Under the pieces are notes generated by a model, which saw only the letters and a list, made by a program, of their open reading frames with translations, was not told the DNA's origin and did no database searches. A DNA stretch of 64,000 nt from assembly GCA_964017185.1 (NCBI GenBank), contig OZ024876.1, forward strand, positions 10,169,726-10,233,725. The letters are read 5' to 3'. A program made the translations under genes and the position numbers. Of the stretch, positions 19,532 through 30,571 are shown piece after piece (the first letter of the stretch is position 1; every line of letters starts with the position of its first letter). This DNA is from Rugalucina vietnamica. Taxonomy: Eukaryota > Mollusca > Bivalvia > Lucinida > Lucinidae.

Positions 19532-19680
19532 GTTGTCAAATTTCCAACAACAAGAGAAATTCAACTGGAACTCAACAAGTGAAGTGACGTTACAAAACAA
19601 GTTGGAATTATATTGACATCCTGAAATATCTTTGTTTTGAATAAATTGTGAAATAAAATTATCAAAATATGTGTTGCTTA
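19532..19680 (+). other. Antisense unit, terminal exon with polyadenylation signals
   Basis: Acceptor TTTTATATTTTCAG ends at 19531. Two AATAAA signals lie at 19640-19645 and 19652-19657, followed by a GT/T-rich downstream stretch (TGTGTTGCTTATTTTTGG). The transcript would end just before the LTR. The preceding predicted intron (13085-19531) covers the whole of pol and gag. Confidence 0.5.
19640..19657 (+). terminator. Antisense polyadenylation signals
   Basis: Two AATAAA hexamers six bases apart, with a downstream T/GT-rich element. Confidence 0.55.
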
Positions 19681-19722
19681 TTTTTGGTTCCACATACAAT
19701 TTTCTGTTTCAATAGCTAGTAT

Positions 19723-19740
19723 TCCACTCCTCTGACACCA
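19723..19740 (-). other. Primer-binding site, tRNA-Leu-like
   Basis: On the minus strand, two bases after the LTR end, the sequence is TGGTGTCAGAGGAGTGGA. The first nine bases match the complement of the 3' end of common animal tRNA-Leu (...CTGACACCA). The remainder matches with a two-base offset. Confidence 0.6.
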
Positions 19741-20112
19741 AATGCAACGGGAGCCTAGCGCCGAGATAATCTTGTCAGGATAAACTAGGATCGTCGCATA
19801 ATTTGCGTAGGTTCGCCTGGCCTGGTAGCTTAGCTAAGGGTAGTGATATAGAGTCAAGTCTGGAGGGGTTAAATTTCAATTAATTTAATTAAACATACCC
19901 TATTAAATGTGAGCAATATCTATACATATTTCAACATTTATACAGATGTGCTGGCTTAAACCGATGATTTATAATATTCGGGGGAGTCTCAATCTCAATA
20001 TAATTTATTACACTAATACTTCTAAAGTACCATATCATCAATGCAACATAAGATGGTGCAAACCTAGTATGTTAGATATGAAACCCTATAATGTGTACAA
20101 AGTACACCAACA

Positions 20113-20825
20113 ATGGTGTACACAAGTACGAAGGATGTGTTAATTTATTATTTACTAAAATGCACCAACGATGGTGTGCACCAACGATGGTGTGAGGGAT
20201 GGTGCGATTGTTATTCGCTAAGGTGCACCAACGATGGTGTGCACCAACAAGGATGGATGATAGTATTTGATGGTTGTATAACTAAGTGCACCAACGATGG
20301 TGTGCACCAACAATGGTGTGAGGGATGGTGCGATTGTTATTCGTTAAGGTGCACCAACGATGGTGTGCACCAACAAGGATGGATGATAGTATTTGATGGT
20401 TGTATAACTAAGTGCACCAACGATGGTGTGCACCAACAATGGTGTGAGGGATGGTGCGATTGTTATTCGTTAAGGTGCACCAACGATGGTGTGCACCAAC
20501 AAGGATGGATGATTGAGTGATAATCTAAAGTGCACCAACGATGGTGTGCACCAACGATGGTGAGCACCAACAAAGATGTATGATTGAGTGATAATCTAAA
20601 GTGCACCAACGATGGTGTGCACCAACGATGGTGAGCACCAACAAAGATGTATGATTGAGTGATAATCTAAAGTGCACCAACGATGGTGTGCACCAACGAT
20701 GGTGAGCACCAACAAAGATGTATGATTGAGTGATAATCTAAAGTGCACCAACGATGGTGTGCACCAACACCAATGGTGAGAGTTTACAAGTTGCACCTTC
20801 CAGATGGTATGCACCAACAATAATG
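20113..20825. repeat. Tandem hairpin array, second LTR copy
   Basis: Same array as 6398-7110. Here it would be transcribed as the 5' leader of the genomic RNA. Confidence 0.85.
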
Positions 20826-21173
20826 TAATTTACACTAACAAAGTAGTGTATCAAATAAACTCAAATATTCTCCTATATATTTCTTGCTATTTTAGAAAAC
20901 ATACTTTAGAGAAATTAATATAAAATTCATGTGCCAACCAGCCTTAAAGTATCAAATGCCAAATAAACACAGCACCAACAAGTCTAAACAACACAAAATG
21001 ATTATGAGATTACATCAAGTGGACCCTTCTGGTGTGGTCTAGGCATGATGGTGCTATAGACTCAGCAAGTGAGAGTTGTTATACGAGAATATTCAAGAAC
21101 AATGGGCTAAAGCAGCTCAAGTTGACTATTTGAATCAAATTCAAATAATGCCGCCAGAGCTACTCCGCTCTGC

Positions 21174-21180
21174 TTTTATA
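21174..21180 (-). promoter_or_regulatory. LTR core promoter (TATA box)
   Basis: Minus-strand GGGTATAAAAGCAGAG, preceded by the palindrome-like GTCATGTGACCC. It is the only good TATA box found in the LTR in gag-pol orientation. Confidence 0.65.
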
Positions 21181-21584
21181 CCCATGGGTCACATGACCCC
21201 AGGGGACGCTACTACGGAAGCCCACGAAAGGCGGATGGTGCATTCGGGAATTTCCGTAACGTTGGTGCAGTTTCGGTCGATGCGGACCATTCTGCAATTA
21301 CAACCAACGGAAAGTACCGAAAATATACGATGATGGTGCAGTTTAGAAGACCCGACGATTCGATCGAAAAATCCAAAAATACAGCCGTACAAAGACATAA
21401 CAACACGCAAATTTGGTGAAAATGTAAAATATAGAGGTAAATCTAACTGATCATTCACCGATTCCCGTCAATTCAGCGAGGAAGCGAGTAAAATTAGCGA
21501 AGAAAGTTGGCACACGATGTTTACATAATTTCGACAGTCCTAATACCCGATACAAAGAAGCAGCAATAGCCCTGTTCCGTTACA

Positions 21585-21588
21585 ATAT
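21585..21588. other. Target-site duplication (right), atat
   Basis: Pairs with 6024-6027 around the LTR element. Confidence 0.85.
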
Positions 21589-22226
21589 TTATGGGTGACA
21601 TAAATATTGACTATAAGGCATGCTCGAACAGCAAGTGGCTTAATCTTATACAATTGTTTGATCTTTCACAATTGATTACTGACTATACTAGGGTAACCAA
21701 GTCAACTACCACCATTATTGATCATGTATATACATCAAACCCTGAGAATATTGTTGAATGCTTTGTTTCATCGTTCGCGATCAGCGATCACTTCCCGGTT
21801 TGCATAACCAGAAAAATAAATAAGAAAATTGCTAAAAACGAACATACGACCACATCTTATAGGTGTTTTAAAAATTTCAATGAATCTTTGTTCCTCCAAG
21901 ATCTGGGTTCTGATATGGAGTCGTTTTCGCTGTCTGAATTTAATGTCGATAATGATTTTACATCATGGTATTCAATCATCCAAAAGCATATGGATACACA
22001 TGCGCCTATCAGAACTAGGAGAGTAAAATCACAGCGTCTACCCGAATGGTGTACACCTGAAATTCTCTCAGCTAGACGAATGCGTGACAGTTTTAAAAAA
22101 GCTAAAAATTGGTCTCAGTATAAAATATATCGGAACAAAACACAGGATCTTATACGCAAAGCAAAGCGGCATCATTTTTCAGCATCAATTCTTTCTCAAA
22201 AAGACACTAGACTTACTAGTCAATGA
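21589..22226 (+). pseudogene. LINE endonuclease C-terminus and linker, right half
   Basis: This continues the LINE cut at 6027. FMGDINID supplies the D-x-N endonuclease motif and SDHFPV the terminal S-D-H motif. HAPIRTRRVKSQRLPEWCTPEI then begins the usual linker before the RT domain. The frame stops at 22226 where the DNA passes abruptly into a fragment of LINE family C (TAGTCAATGAATCATCAAG from about 22212). The RT is therefore missing: the LINE was already truncated or rearranged when the LTR element landed. Confidence 0.8.
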
Positions 22227-22345
22227 ATCATCAAGAACAAACAAATAAATCGCGATAAACATCCTGATGAATCAAAAACCAGGGCTCACAGATTGAGTAA
22301 GCTGATGATGGAGATCCCTGGGCGCCGAATAAAGCAATCTATCAG
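22212..22345 (-). repeat. LINE family C fragment
   Basis: About 130 bp matching the 3' untranslated part of the copies at 1249 and 40892. It is joined directly to the truncated LINE. Confidence 0.6.
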
Positions 22346-23500
22346 CAGCAAAAATCGCCATTTGCTGATTTTAGCAGAAATACCGAAAAATTGCTATTGA
22401 CAGACGTCTTGTAATAGCACATTCAACGTAAATTTGCTACTGATAGACGTCTGGTGATAGAACATTTACCGAGTATTTGATATTGACAGACGGTTGGCAA
22501 TAGACTCTTCAAAATGAGCAAATATTCGGATTTTTCACAAACATTACAGAAATTTCCTGGCCCCAGTAAATATATTTGCGTTTATTCATGGACTTTGTTT
22601 TTACATTATGTTTTCAACCAGTTGCTTGCTAAGATGTAAGCTGTAAAATGGGTGTCTAAGTTGCTTTCAGACAACACACAGCTATATAATTGAATATGCA
22701 AAAGCAAACATCCGTCTATAGATATTTATTCAAAATATCGTTTTGTGACTGACTTTGCAAAAACCCAACAATTCACTACACCCATTTAACGACACAAATT
22801 TGCTTTTGTTTTCGACAGTTGATTTGGAAACTACAAAGAAGACTCATTCTTTTCGCGAGTAGGCTTACGCTATTCGCAACTCCGATAGTGCTATATTTTC
22901 ATACGCGTTCAGATATTGGACTATTAACCATTTTTTCTCGAATAACAGACTGATTAATGTTATACGGGGATTGTGACTCTCCAGTAGAACTGACGTTATC
23001 ATTAAGGATTGAACAAGTGCGCTTCTAAGAAAGCAATATGGTAAGTATGGTTATTTTTTGTCTTTACACGTATAAAACATTTCAAAACATTTAATCATTA
23101 TATCTTTTAATCATTATATTCTAATATTCACCTATATGATTACTAAGATTCAACTCCAACTGTTTGTTTAGATATTCCTAAATTTCTGGAACTTATGGAA
23201 GCGGCCATCTGGATTATTCATGCGACTTTATGGCGCCATTAAAGCCGTAATTGAACATAAATAATTATTACTGTCGCAGTCATGATCTTGTATTAAATGT
23301 TTACTAAAATGTTTTTCGTTTGTTTTTTTTTTTTTCTCTCTTTTTTTTTTACTTTCAAATTCTTACTGTTTTAAAACATGTTTTACCAATTTAGTTTTGG
23401 AATTTAGCTTATATTAAAATGTTGTTGACTTTTTAGTATTATAATTCAAATTTTAAAAATATTCAAAATGGCGACCAAATATAAGACAACCCTTATCCAA
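22346..23500. other. AT-rich DNA with a short imperfect tandem repeat
   Basis: Three degenerate units of about 50 bp containing TTGCTATTGACAGACGTC lie at 22390-22505. The remainder has no gene I can support. Confidence 0.45.
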
Positions 23501-23504
23501 AGAG

Positions 23505-25525
23505 AACATGTAAGCCGAGTAAGCAGCTATTTCACAATATGCGGCCATTTAGTTACCCGAATTTAACTAAATATACTCATCAAACTAATCTAAGGGCCAG
23601 AAATGTAATTTTGTAGATTTTATGAATGTCAAAAAATTTATTTTATTTTATGGTGTATAATAAATGTTCAATGGGTACCCTATACAATAAACCCCAAAAA
23701 GCTTAAAATCAGTCGACAATAAACTTGTCAGTGATTATGGCACAGCACTACCCTAAAAATATCGCTATTTTACACATGGTGGGTGGGGTAGTAAATTCTA
23801 CAAAAAACTTGTTTTTACAAGAATATGATCATAAACATCAACCCAGTAACGGGCATGTAAGCATGAAGCTGTTTAACATCCATGCAGTCTGACAGGAAGT
23901 TTCAAATTAACTTCCGGATGCCGGCAAGACGAATCCAAGCACATCCTCTTACCATTTCAATTTCCAGACTTTCTCGCGTTCCAGTTTGAAATTTACGAAC
24001 AGGTATGGTTCTCTAAAGACAAACCCACAACAGCTCAACCGATTTGATGCCAAAAGATCCTGCTCGTCAGTCCATAATACGGCTCTAAATGACCTTTTTA
24101 TTGTCAACTTAGCAATCCGACCCATGTTTGACACCGCAAAAACGCTAAAACTCGAGTCCATGATGCTTTCGGGAATCATGTTTGTGGTCAGACGATAAGA
24201 TCTTAAAATTAATGCAAGAAGGCCTCTTGTACCCTCACAGTGACCCAACAATCTAGACTTTGCACATTGACACCAGAGCATTCTACTGGCTCATTTAAGA
24301 CCGCTTCTTTGGTCGGAGGTGTCGAAAATCAGATCAGCTCAGACGTCAGTGACGGAAGGCAACGTGAGTGGTGTCAGACAATTGAGAGTTTCAATGAACG
24401 TTGTGTTGTCGGAACACGATTTGTTTGGCAGACCAAATCTGCTTGTGTGGGGTGGGTATGTTATGTTGGTTCTTTGGAGCTGTGCAGTATTCAGAACAGG
24501 TCGCTGACTGGTATGCAATATGGATATGGAACTTTGGGCATCATTGTTCATCCATTTTCTGGCGCATTGTACCTTGAGTTTATTTTATTGGTCGATAACG
24601 ACCAATTTCGAAGGGCTAGAGGGGTAAGAGGGGTCCTTGGACGCGCCGAGTAAGTTCAGTGTATGGACTGGCTAGCGCGTCTGCTTGAACCCGATTGAGC
24701 ATGTGTGGGATTGTCTACAGAAAAGAATCGTAGCCTCTTATGTTCAGTGTGGGACGCGGAAAAGTCTGGAACGTGTGCTGATAGACGATCAGGTCATGAT
24801 TCTTCTCGCGGACATACGGAAGTTGATTTAGCGCTTCCGGTCCCGTTGCATTGAAGTTATATAAGCCCAAGATAAACTTATTCAATATCAAGCTGACATC
24901 TACGGCCATGATATTGTGAAAAGAAGACAATATCTGAATTTTACTACCCCACCCACAATGTGTAAAATAGCCAATTTTTGTGGGTAGTGTATTGATATGC
25001 TCCCTGACAAGTTAATTGTCGATTGATTTACAACTTCTTGAGGTTAATTGATTAGGTTAGCCATTGAAAATTTATTATACATCATAAAATAAAATGAATT
25101 GTTTGACATTCACAAAATCTGCAAAATTTAATTTCTGGCCCTTAGATTATTTTGAGGAGTATGAAAACTCACATAAGGCGCAAACAGCAGTAAAAGCAAC
25201 ACCAAAACATAAAACGACTAGAACCACGACAGAAGTATCGACTTGGAACGGTCAGTAACATAATAATACTGGGGTGTGGGGATCGATTTTACAGGCGCGT
25301 GACCTCACCCTCAGCTTCTGCATTGGTTCAAAACATTTACTTCGGTACTTGTGGTGAATCTCTAACTAGTCAATGAATCATCAAGCACCAAAAATAAAGT
25401 ATAATACACACCATGATGAATCAGAAACGAGGACTCACAGATACAATAAGCTGCCTGGCGATTGGAGATTCCTTGAAAGCCAAACGACATCACTGAAAAT
25501 CAGCTGGAGCTAACGAAAAACACCA
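23505..25525 (-). repeat. LINE family C copy interrupted by a mariner-like element
   Basis: Family C sequence runs from 23505 to 23575 and resumes at 25160 (ATGAAAACTCACATAAGG), continuing to about 25525. There a second small element (25526-26034) interrupts it, and it resumes again after 26035 with CCCCGGTGGGCCAA. Confidence 0.6.
23576..25159 (+). mobile_element. Tc1/mariner-like element, decayed
   Basis: The 1584-bp element has inverted ends of about 200 bp (left CTCATCAAACTAATCTAAGG, right complement CTCCTCAAAATAATCTAAGG) and is flanked by TA. The interior holds shifted-frame remnants of a Tc1-type transposase on the + strand: LFGRPNLLVWGG near 24420 (compare the usual FGGGSVMVWGG block), a DN..RRAR piece near 24595 and LNPIEHVWDCLQKRI near 24690, the last D/E region. 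Frameshifts and stops make it inactive. Confidence 0.7.
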
Positions 25526-26034
25526 GGGCCCAATTGTTCAAAACATTGTTAGCTTAACGCTGTCGTTAAGCCCTCAATTTGTTAACTAAACTCGTATATC
25601 ACTTCAAAAGCAAACATTACGAAAACATGACCATGCAATAAACAGAGATTTTTTTGGCTTTAAAAATTGAAAATTTTCAGCTGAAAAATTTTGATATTTT
25701 TCTTATTTTTGCTCAAAACATAGATTGTGGGTACACGTTAGAACCGCCTCGCCGATCACAATCTATGTTTTGGAGCAAAAATAAGAAAAATAGGTATACC
25801 CCTGCAAACCCCAGTTTTTCTATATAAAAGTGGGGTTCAAGGGGGTATACATTGCACGGACATGTTTTCCTGATGTACACGGTTATTTTTTGTTGATAAA
25901 ATGTGAGAATCCTTTGCCATGCAAAGGATTCTCACATTTTTTCAACAAAAATAACAGTGTATTTGCAATATTGCCGTTTGAAATTTTAACGAATCGTTAA
26001 CTAACGATATCGTTAATTTTGAACAACTGGGCCC
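25526..26034. mobile_element. Small TIR element with nested MITE A
   Basis: The ends are inverted: GGGCCCAATTGTTCAAAA and TTTTGAACAACTGGGCCC. Further in, GCTTAACG and CGTTAACGATATCGTTAA words recur. A MITE A copy (about 25617-25895) sits inside. There is no coding sequence. Confidence 0.6.
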
Positions 26035-26110
26035 TGATGAACCCCGGTGGGCCAAACAACAGACAAGAAAGCACCCGTCCGGAATAAAAGAGTTATGGCA
26101 CGTTCATTTT

Positions 26111-26509
26111 GAGCCGCATCATGAGGAACTCGACGTTTTGCATGTACGAAAACAGCGACTCATCAGTAACTGCAAAGCTGATCAGCGCCTTTGTTTTCGC
26201 TGAACGGACAGTAAATCTTTTCATTTCAGATCCGAAATTTCAAGGTTCTAGCTTTTATGTAAATGTACTGGCCGGTCTGTGTCGGACCCGGTCGGAAAGC
26301 ACGTGGACCGGTTTTCTCGCGAAAACAGCGACTCATCAGTAACTGCAAAGCTGATCAGCGCCTTTGTTTTCGCTGAACGGACAGTAAATCTTTTCATTTC
26401 AGATCCGAAATTTCAAGTGACGGTTCTAGCTTTTATGTAAATGTAACGGCCGGTCTGTGTCGGACCCGGTCGGAAAGCACGTGGACCGGTTTTCTCGCGT
26501 CGCAGCTCA
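26111..26509. repeat. MITE B copy with internal tandem duplication
   Basis: GAGCCGCATCATGAGGA opens it and GTCGCAGCTCAT closes it. A segment of about 185 bp containing the AAGCTGATCAGCGCCTTTG core is present twice in tandem. Confidence 0.65.
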
Positions 26510-26571
26510 TGTAAAGATAAGTTTCCAGGATCTGTTCAGGAAATGCCAGGAATGTTTAGTAAAGAATATAT

Positions 26572-26805
26572 GAGCCTGTGCGTGAGAAAACCAACAATTT
26601 GGGTTCCGACCAGGTCCGACACAAACCGGCCTGTACAGTCACAGAAGCACGCTAGAAGCTTGAAATTTCAGATTTAAGAAGAAGAGGGATTGTACTATCC
26701 GTGTAGCGAAAACAAAGGCGCTGATCAGCTTCGCAGTTACTGCGAAGCTGATCTGCGCCTTTGTTTTCGCCTATGCAGATTGCTGGTTTTCCCAGGCGGC
26801 GGCTC
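26572..26805. repeat. MITE B copy
   Basis: Ends GAGCCTGTGCGTGAGAAAAC and GGCGGCGGCTC. The central inverted repeat is built from GGCGCTGATCAGCTTCGCAG and its complement. Confidence 0.75.
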
Positions 26806-27254
26806 GTATACGATGGTCTGATTATGTTTACTCTAACACTAATATTTGTTTAAAACTTTTGCAATAAATGTTCTTTAAAGTTTGATTGATTGCGATGCGT
26901 TCTATCTGCTTTCAATCAAACTGATTCTGAAATGTTATCTGAATAAATGAATAGGTGCTTTTAGTGAAATGCCAAACATCGGTTAAACTTAGCAACGGGA
27001 GTCAAACACTGTCAAGTTATCACACTAGTGGGTGAAAGAAAATATGCCTTGGCTTGCTTTGTTTATTTGTTTGATTTGACGCTTTACGTCCCAATTAACA
27101 GCTATGACAATTACGGGACGTTGCCTACATTTATGGTACTTCTACTAAACAATAGGATGACATTTAAAATATGCTATAAAGTAGTTATACCAACTAAGTA
27201 AACGACTTTTACAAATATTCCATTCAAATGATGATAAACAGTTAACTTCTTTGC
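26806..27254. other. AT-rich DNA, no gene seen
   Basis: A TTACGTCCCAATTAACAGC segment at about 27088 resembles sequences near 44310 and 48385, indicating another dispersed repeat. Nothing coding. Confidence 0.4.
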
Positions 27255-27572
27255 GAATTTAAGTTCCGGTCCCACTGAATCGTAAGCAATCGTACGATTG
27301 GCTAATCATAAGTTTATTGATAAGACTGCCTATGCATACGGTTTGTAAAATTCAACATAATCTTAAGTCACAGTCCCACTGCGCATAAGATCGCTTAAGA
27401 TCGCCTAACGATTGTCTTAACATTAATTTGGAGGTCATTTCTTTGACCCCGATATGCAAATAAAGAAAACAGAAGCACATTAGAAAATATTTTACAAATT
27501 TAGCATACGCAGTCTTATCAATAATTTTATGATTAGACAAACGTACGATTGCTTACGGACCGGCACTTCACC
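27255..27572. mobile_element. Foldback MITE with CGTAAGCAATCGTACG ends
   Basis: The left end (TAAGCAATCGTACGATTGG, TAATCATAA) recurs inverted at the right end (CGTACGATTGCTTACGG). The arms span most of the ~320 bp. Confidence 0.6.
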
Positions 27573-28034
27573 AGCAATCTTCATGTGAATAAAGCAAGTG
27601 GATTTAGTGGATCTGACACTTACATTATTACTCGTAGTTGGTTCTCTTCAGTGTTGACTAAAGCAATTGGCAATTTATTTGAATTGTGGAAGAGTTGGAA
27701 GAATAAGGTTTGGCCGAACTGACAAATTCACAGCTCACAAAGAACCATTCGGTTACTTTATCAAAATGTTTCTTCTTTCGCTGTAAATGTCTATCGATAC
27801 CAAATGGCAAGTGTACGCTTCTTGGCTGTTAACACCATTTTATCCAGGGGTCATGGTGGCGATCGACCCCAGGCTTCTCTAGCCTTACAAACGAGTCGCG
27901 TCATAATATCAGCTTTTTGTCCGTGCGAAAACAAGGACGCATATCAACTGTGTAATAAATAATTAGACTTGAGGTCTATCTGGAAACAGTTGCTCACTCG
28001 GCTTGCGATCTGTTTTCTTAGTGTACTAAGTACC

Positions 28035-28130
28035 CGATTTTCAATTTTAGTTTTCCCATCTCGGTTTTTTGGAGTGGGAATTTCTTTCTAATTGTGCCAT
28101 TTCCTGTTCATTGCCTTCTTTTACCTTTTA
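28035..28130 (+). repeat. LINE family C 3' end, short copy
   Basis: Only the last ~95 bp of the element is present (TTTTTGGAGTGGGAAT ... CCTTCTTTTACC), a strongly 5'-truncated copy in + orientation. Confidence 0.55.
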
Positions 28131-28138
28131 ATATAATT

Positions 28139-28765
28139 GAGCCGCCTCATGAGAAAACCAACAATCTGCATATGCGAAAACAAAGACGCAGATCAGCTTC
28201 GCGGTAATTTGTAAATGACTTTGGCCAAGGTCAAATAATGATATTGACCTTGAATACTCACATTACTTCATTAACTCAATAAGTTGTCTGTCTATGACCT
28301 TGACATTGAATACATAACTTCATTGATTCAATAAGTTGTCTGTTTCTACCTACTTTCATGTCACAGGCTACAAAACCTCATTTAAAACAATGTTTTGACT
28401 TTTTATCCAGTGACCTTGCTGTAAAATAGGTCAAGGTCAACCAAAGGTTGTATATACATTGTAATGCACCAGCCACATACCAAGTTTCGTTGAAATCGGT
28501 CCACCGAATCCAGAGAAGATTTTTATAAGGTTTTTACCATGGTGGCCATCTTGGTCATGTGACCTAGACCATTAATACAAACTTTTGTTCCCCCTTCCTG
28601 ATGATGCTCCATAGTAAGTTTGGTTTTAACTGGTCCAGCGGTTTCAGAGTAGAAGATATTTGACCAGTGAGGTCGACAACAACTACAACATCAACTTCAA
28701 CGACGGACGACGGTCGAAGCATGGGTATACTACATGTATAAGCTCACCTTGTGAGCCTAACTAAA
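28139..28765. repeat. Partial MITE B followed by dispersed repeat D
   Basis: MITE B covers 28139-28205. Repeat D (about 28205-28765) has CAAGGTCA-type words, CCATGGTGGCCATCTTGGTC, AAGTTTGGTTTTAACTGG and ACGACGGACGACGG, and ends in GCTCACCTTGTGAGC. It is shared with 35040-35490 and 35495-35975. There is no reading frame. Confidence 0.6.
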
Positions 28766-29255
28766 TTTTCAGATTGTTTTTATGTATAGTTGTAAAGAAA
28801 ATCGACAAAATATAAGTAGTCGGTTAGAAGTTTTGGCTAGTATATATATTTTGTTTATAAAGCGGGTTGGCTGACTTGATACAGGCTATATAGATTCGCT
28901 TGATTTTTTCACACTATCACCCCAATAAATCTTTGTCCAACATGAATTATAACGCGTTCGATTGGTTTTCATTTATTTGAAAACTTGCTCTATAAGCAAA
29001 CTGATATTGGTCTTTTGACCACATGAATATTGAATCACTTAAACCACTCCGTGATAGCTAATCGTTTTGCGTTGTATAGTGTTCTGAAAACCAAAAGTAT
29101 TGCACCACCCTGGTTTCGTTTGTAAATTTTATGATACACCCTATGTACCCGTGATACAATCAATTACCTTACGTCGGAGACTGATACAACTAGACGCGGC
29201 GCGTGGCAGAAGATGGAGTCAGGTGAGTTGACGATTATTTTAATTTTACAGGCAT

Positions 29256-29480
29256 TTATGCGGGGGAGTTTCGGTCAAGAGTCGGCAGAGAAATAAAGTG
29301 TACATACCTCTGTATGTTTGCCATCAACAGTATTCTAAACAACATCTCCTTGCCACAGAAACAATAGTTTTCTCGGCGGAAAATTCCACCATCGTCACGA
29401 AAAATGATTGAATTTGCTAATTTCTCCAATCTTTCGTCACCTATTGACATTTTTAACGTTTCAATATAGACCAAAAACAT
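29256..29480 (-). CDS. Unknown 74-residue ORF, left arm
   Basis: It is the mirror copy of 32098-32322 with only a few substitutions. It starts with ATG and ends at TAG/TAA without a recognised domain. There is a GTATGT donor after codon ~58 (AACAGAG|GTATGT in the other arm; altered here), so it may be a first exon. The sequence is basic with CFCGKEM. I do not recognise the family. Confidence 0.3.
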   Translation of the reverse strand: MFLVYIETLKMSIGDERLEKLANSIIFRDDGGIFRRENYCFCGKEMLFRILLMANIQRYVHFISLPTLDRNSPA

Positions 29481-29931
29481 TCTTTGTTACATACACGCAG
29501 AAAACAATAATGAAGTCAGGCTGGTTTGTTCACAATATGGTGTTGAACACACACAGGGTAGATCGATTAGGATACAACTAACCTATATGAGTCAATTACC
29601 TCGATACAACTCACGTATAAGACATCTGGATAGAAAATGATGCTTCTTACGTCGGAGAATAGAGCAAAAAATGATACTACTTACGTCAAAAGACTATTGT
29701 ACATTGAAAAGCCCACGGACTAGCGAGCACAAGAAAAAGAAAAAAGGGAAATGTCTGCATTGTTCGTTCGTTTGACGTTCTTCACGTAGCCCTCTCCCCC
29801 TCCCCCCCTTACACCTCTAACACGACACGATTTTTTTATTATTTATACTGGCATTCCGTTAGGCCCCTTTCTTGAATGGAACGAAGTACCGATACTAATT
29901 TCCAACATAGATTAAAATACATGTTCATGAT

Positions 29932-29935
<4 letters not shown>

Positions 29936-29984
<49 letters not shown>
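29936..29984. repeat. Poly(A) run
   Basis: 49 consecutive A residues. Confidence 0.95.
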
Positions 29985-29990
<6 letters not shown>

Positions 29991-30083
29991 CTATGCTTTC
30001 CACACATATAGACAGAGAAAGGAACTGTCAACTTGTTCAACTACGACATAGCATGGACATTTGGCTTTTAGGACCTACACATT

Positions 30084-30257
30084 TTATTTGCCCTGTTCAT
30101 CATACCATGTAGGGACAGATTTGAGATGAAAGTTCCGTTCTTTGCTCCGCTCTTGAATGAAGAAAATTTCACTGAAGAAATGTTTTCGTTTGTCAAACCG
30201 CATCAGTTCCCCTGCATGGCGATGGCCATCAAAATGTATATCCTCGCTATTTGCCAT
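30084..30257 (-). CDS. Small ORF of 57 codons, function unknown
   Basis: ATG at 30257. The frame is also open for about 17 codons upstream. The product is basic and His-rich (DIHFDGHRHAGELMRFDKRK). A TTTCTTCAG|TGAAATT acceptor-like site lies within. It may be part of a gene once carried between the inverted arms. Low support. Confidence 0.2.
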   Translation of the reverse strand: MANSEDIHFDGHRHAGELMRFDKRKHFFSEIFFIQERSKERNFHLKSVPTWYDEQGK

Positions 30258-30571
30258 GGTATTCTCAATCCTACCCCGTAGGTGGATTACCCCGGCAGTC
30301 CTAAGAATATTTGCTGAATCTTATGCCCTAGTCCCAGGCCCGGGGAATAGCGGGGACCTTGACGTCAGGCCCAGCAAATCCCCGCTAAAACTCCCGCCCC
30401 ATGGGGACAGCAGGTTGGTAAAATCACAACTAATTTCTTCCGCTGTTTTCTCCGCCCTCTTTGCCTATATGATAGTGGCCCCGCACTGTCGTGGCAAAGC
30501 TTTGGTCCAAAACCCGCGCAATTCCACGACTTACCTCCGCCCTTTCAAGTGTTTGAGACCTCTTAGCATAT

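Larger units (their letters stand above)
6028..21584 (-). mobile_element. Complete Ty3/Gypsy-type LTR retrotransposon carrying ORF3 and an antisense transcription unit
   Basis: The element is 15,557 bp. In its own (minus) sense it comprises the LTR at 21584-19743, a primer site next to it, gag 19443-17932, pol 17959-13391, ORF3 12458-10641, 2.7 kb of non-coding DNA, a G-rich polypurine tract at 7882-7872 and the LTR at 7869-6028. The order protease-RT-RNase H-integrase in pol defines Ty3/Gypsy. I found no difference between the LTRs in the parts compared, and all coding frames are open, so the insertion looks young and could be autonomous. It sits in a LINE with a 4-bp duplication. At over 15 kb it is two to three times the usual size. 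The excess is the LTR length, the long tether in pol, ORF3 and flanking non-coding DNA. Confidence 0.93.
19743..21584 (-). repeat. LTR, 5' copy in element sense
   Basis: It was the same as 6028-7869 in all segments compared. It holds the active promoter for the genomic RNA. From the TATA box the expected start is near 21150, giving a leader of about 1.7 kb that crosses the hairpin array (20113-20825) before the gag ATG at 19443. Confidence 0.93.

Noticed and set aside
24240..24653. Intact 137-residue gene
   Set aside because: It runs through the wrong frames of a decayed Tc1-type transposase.
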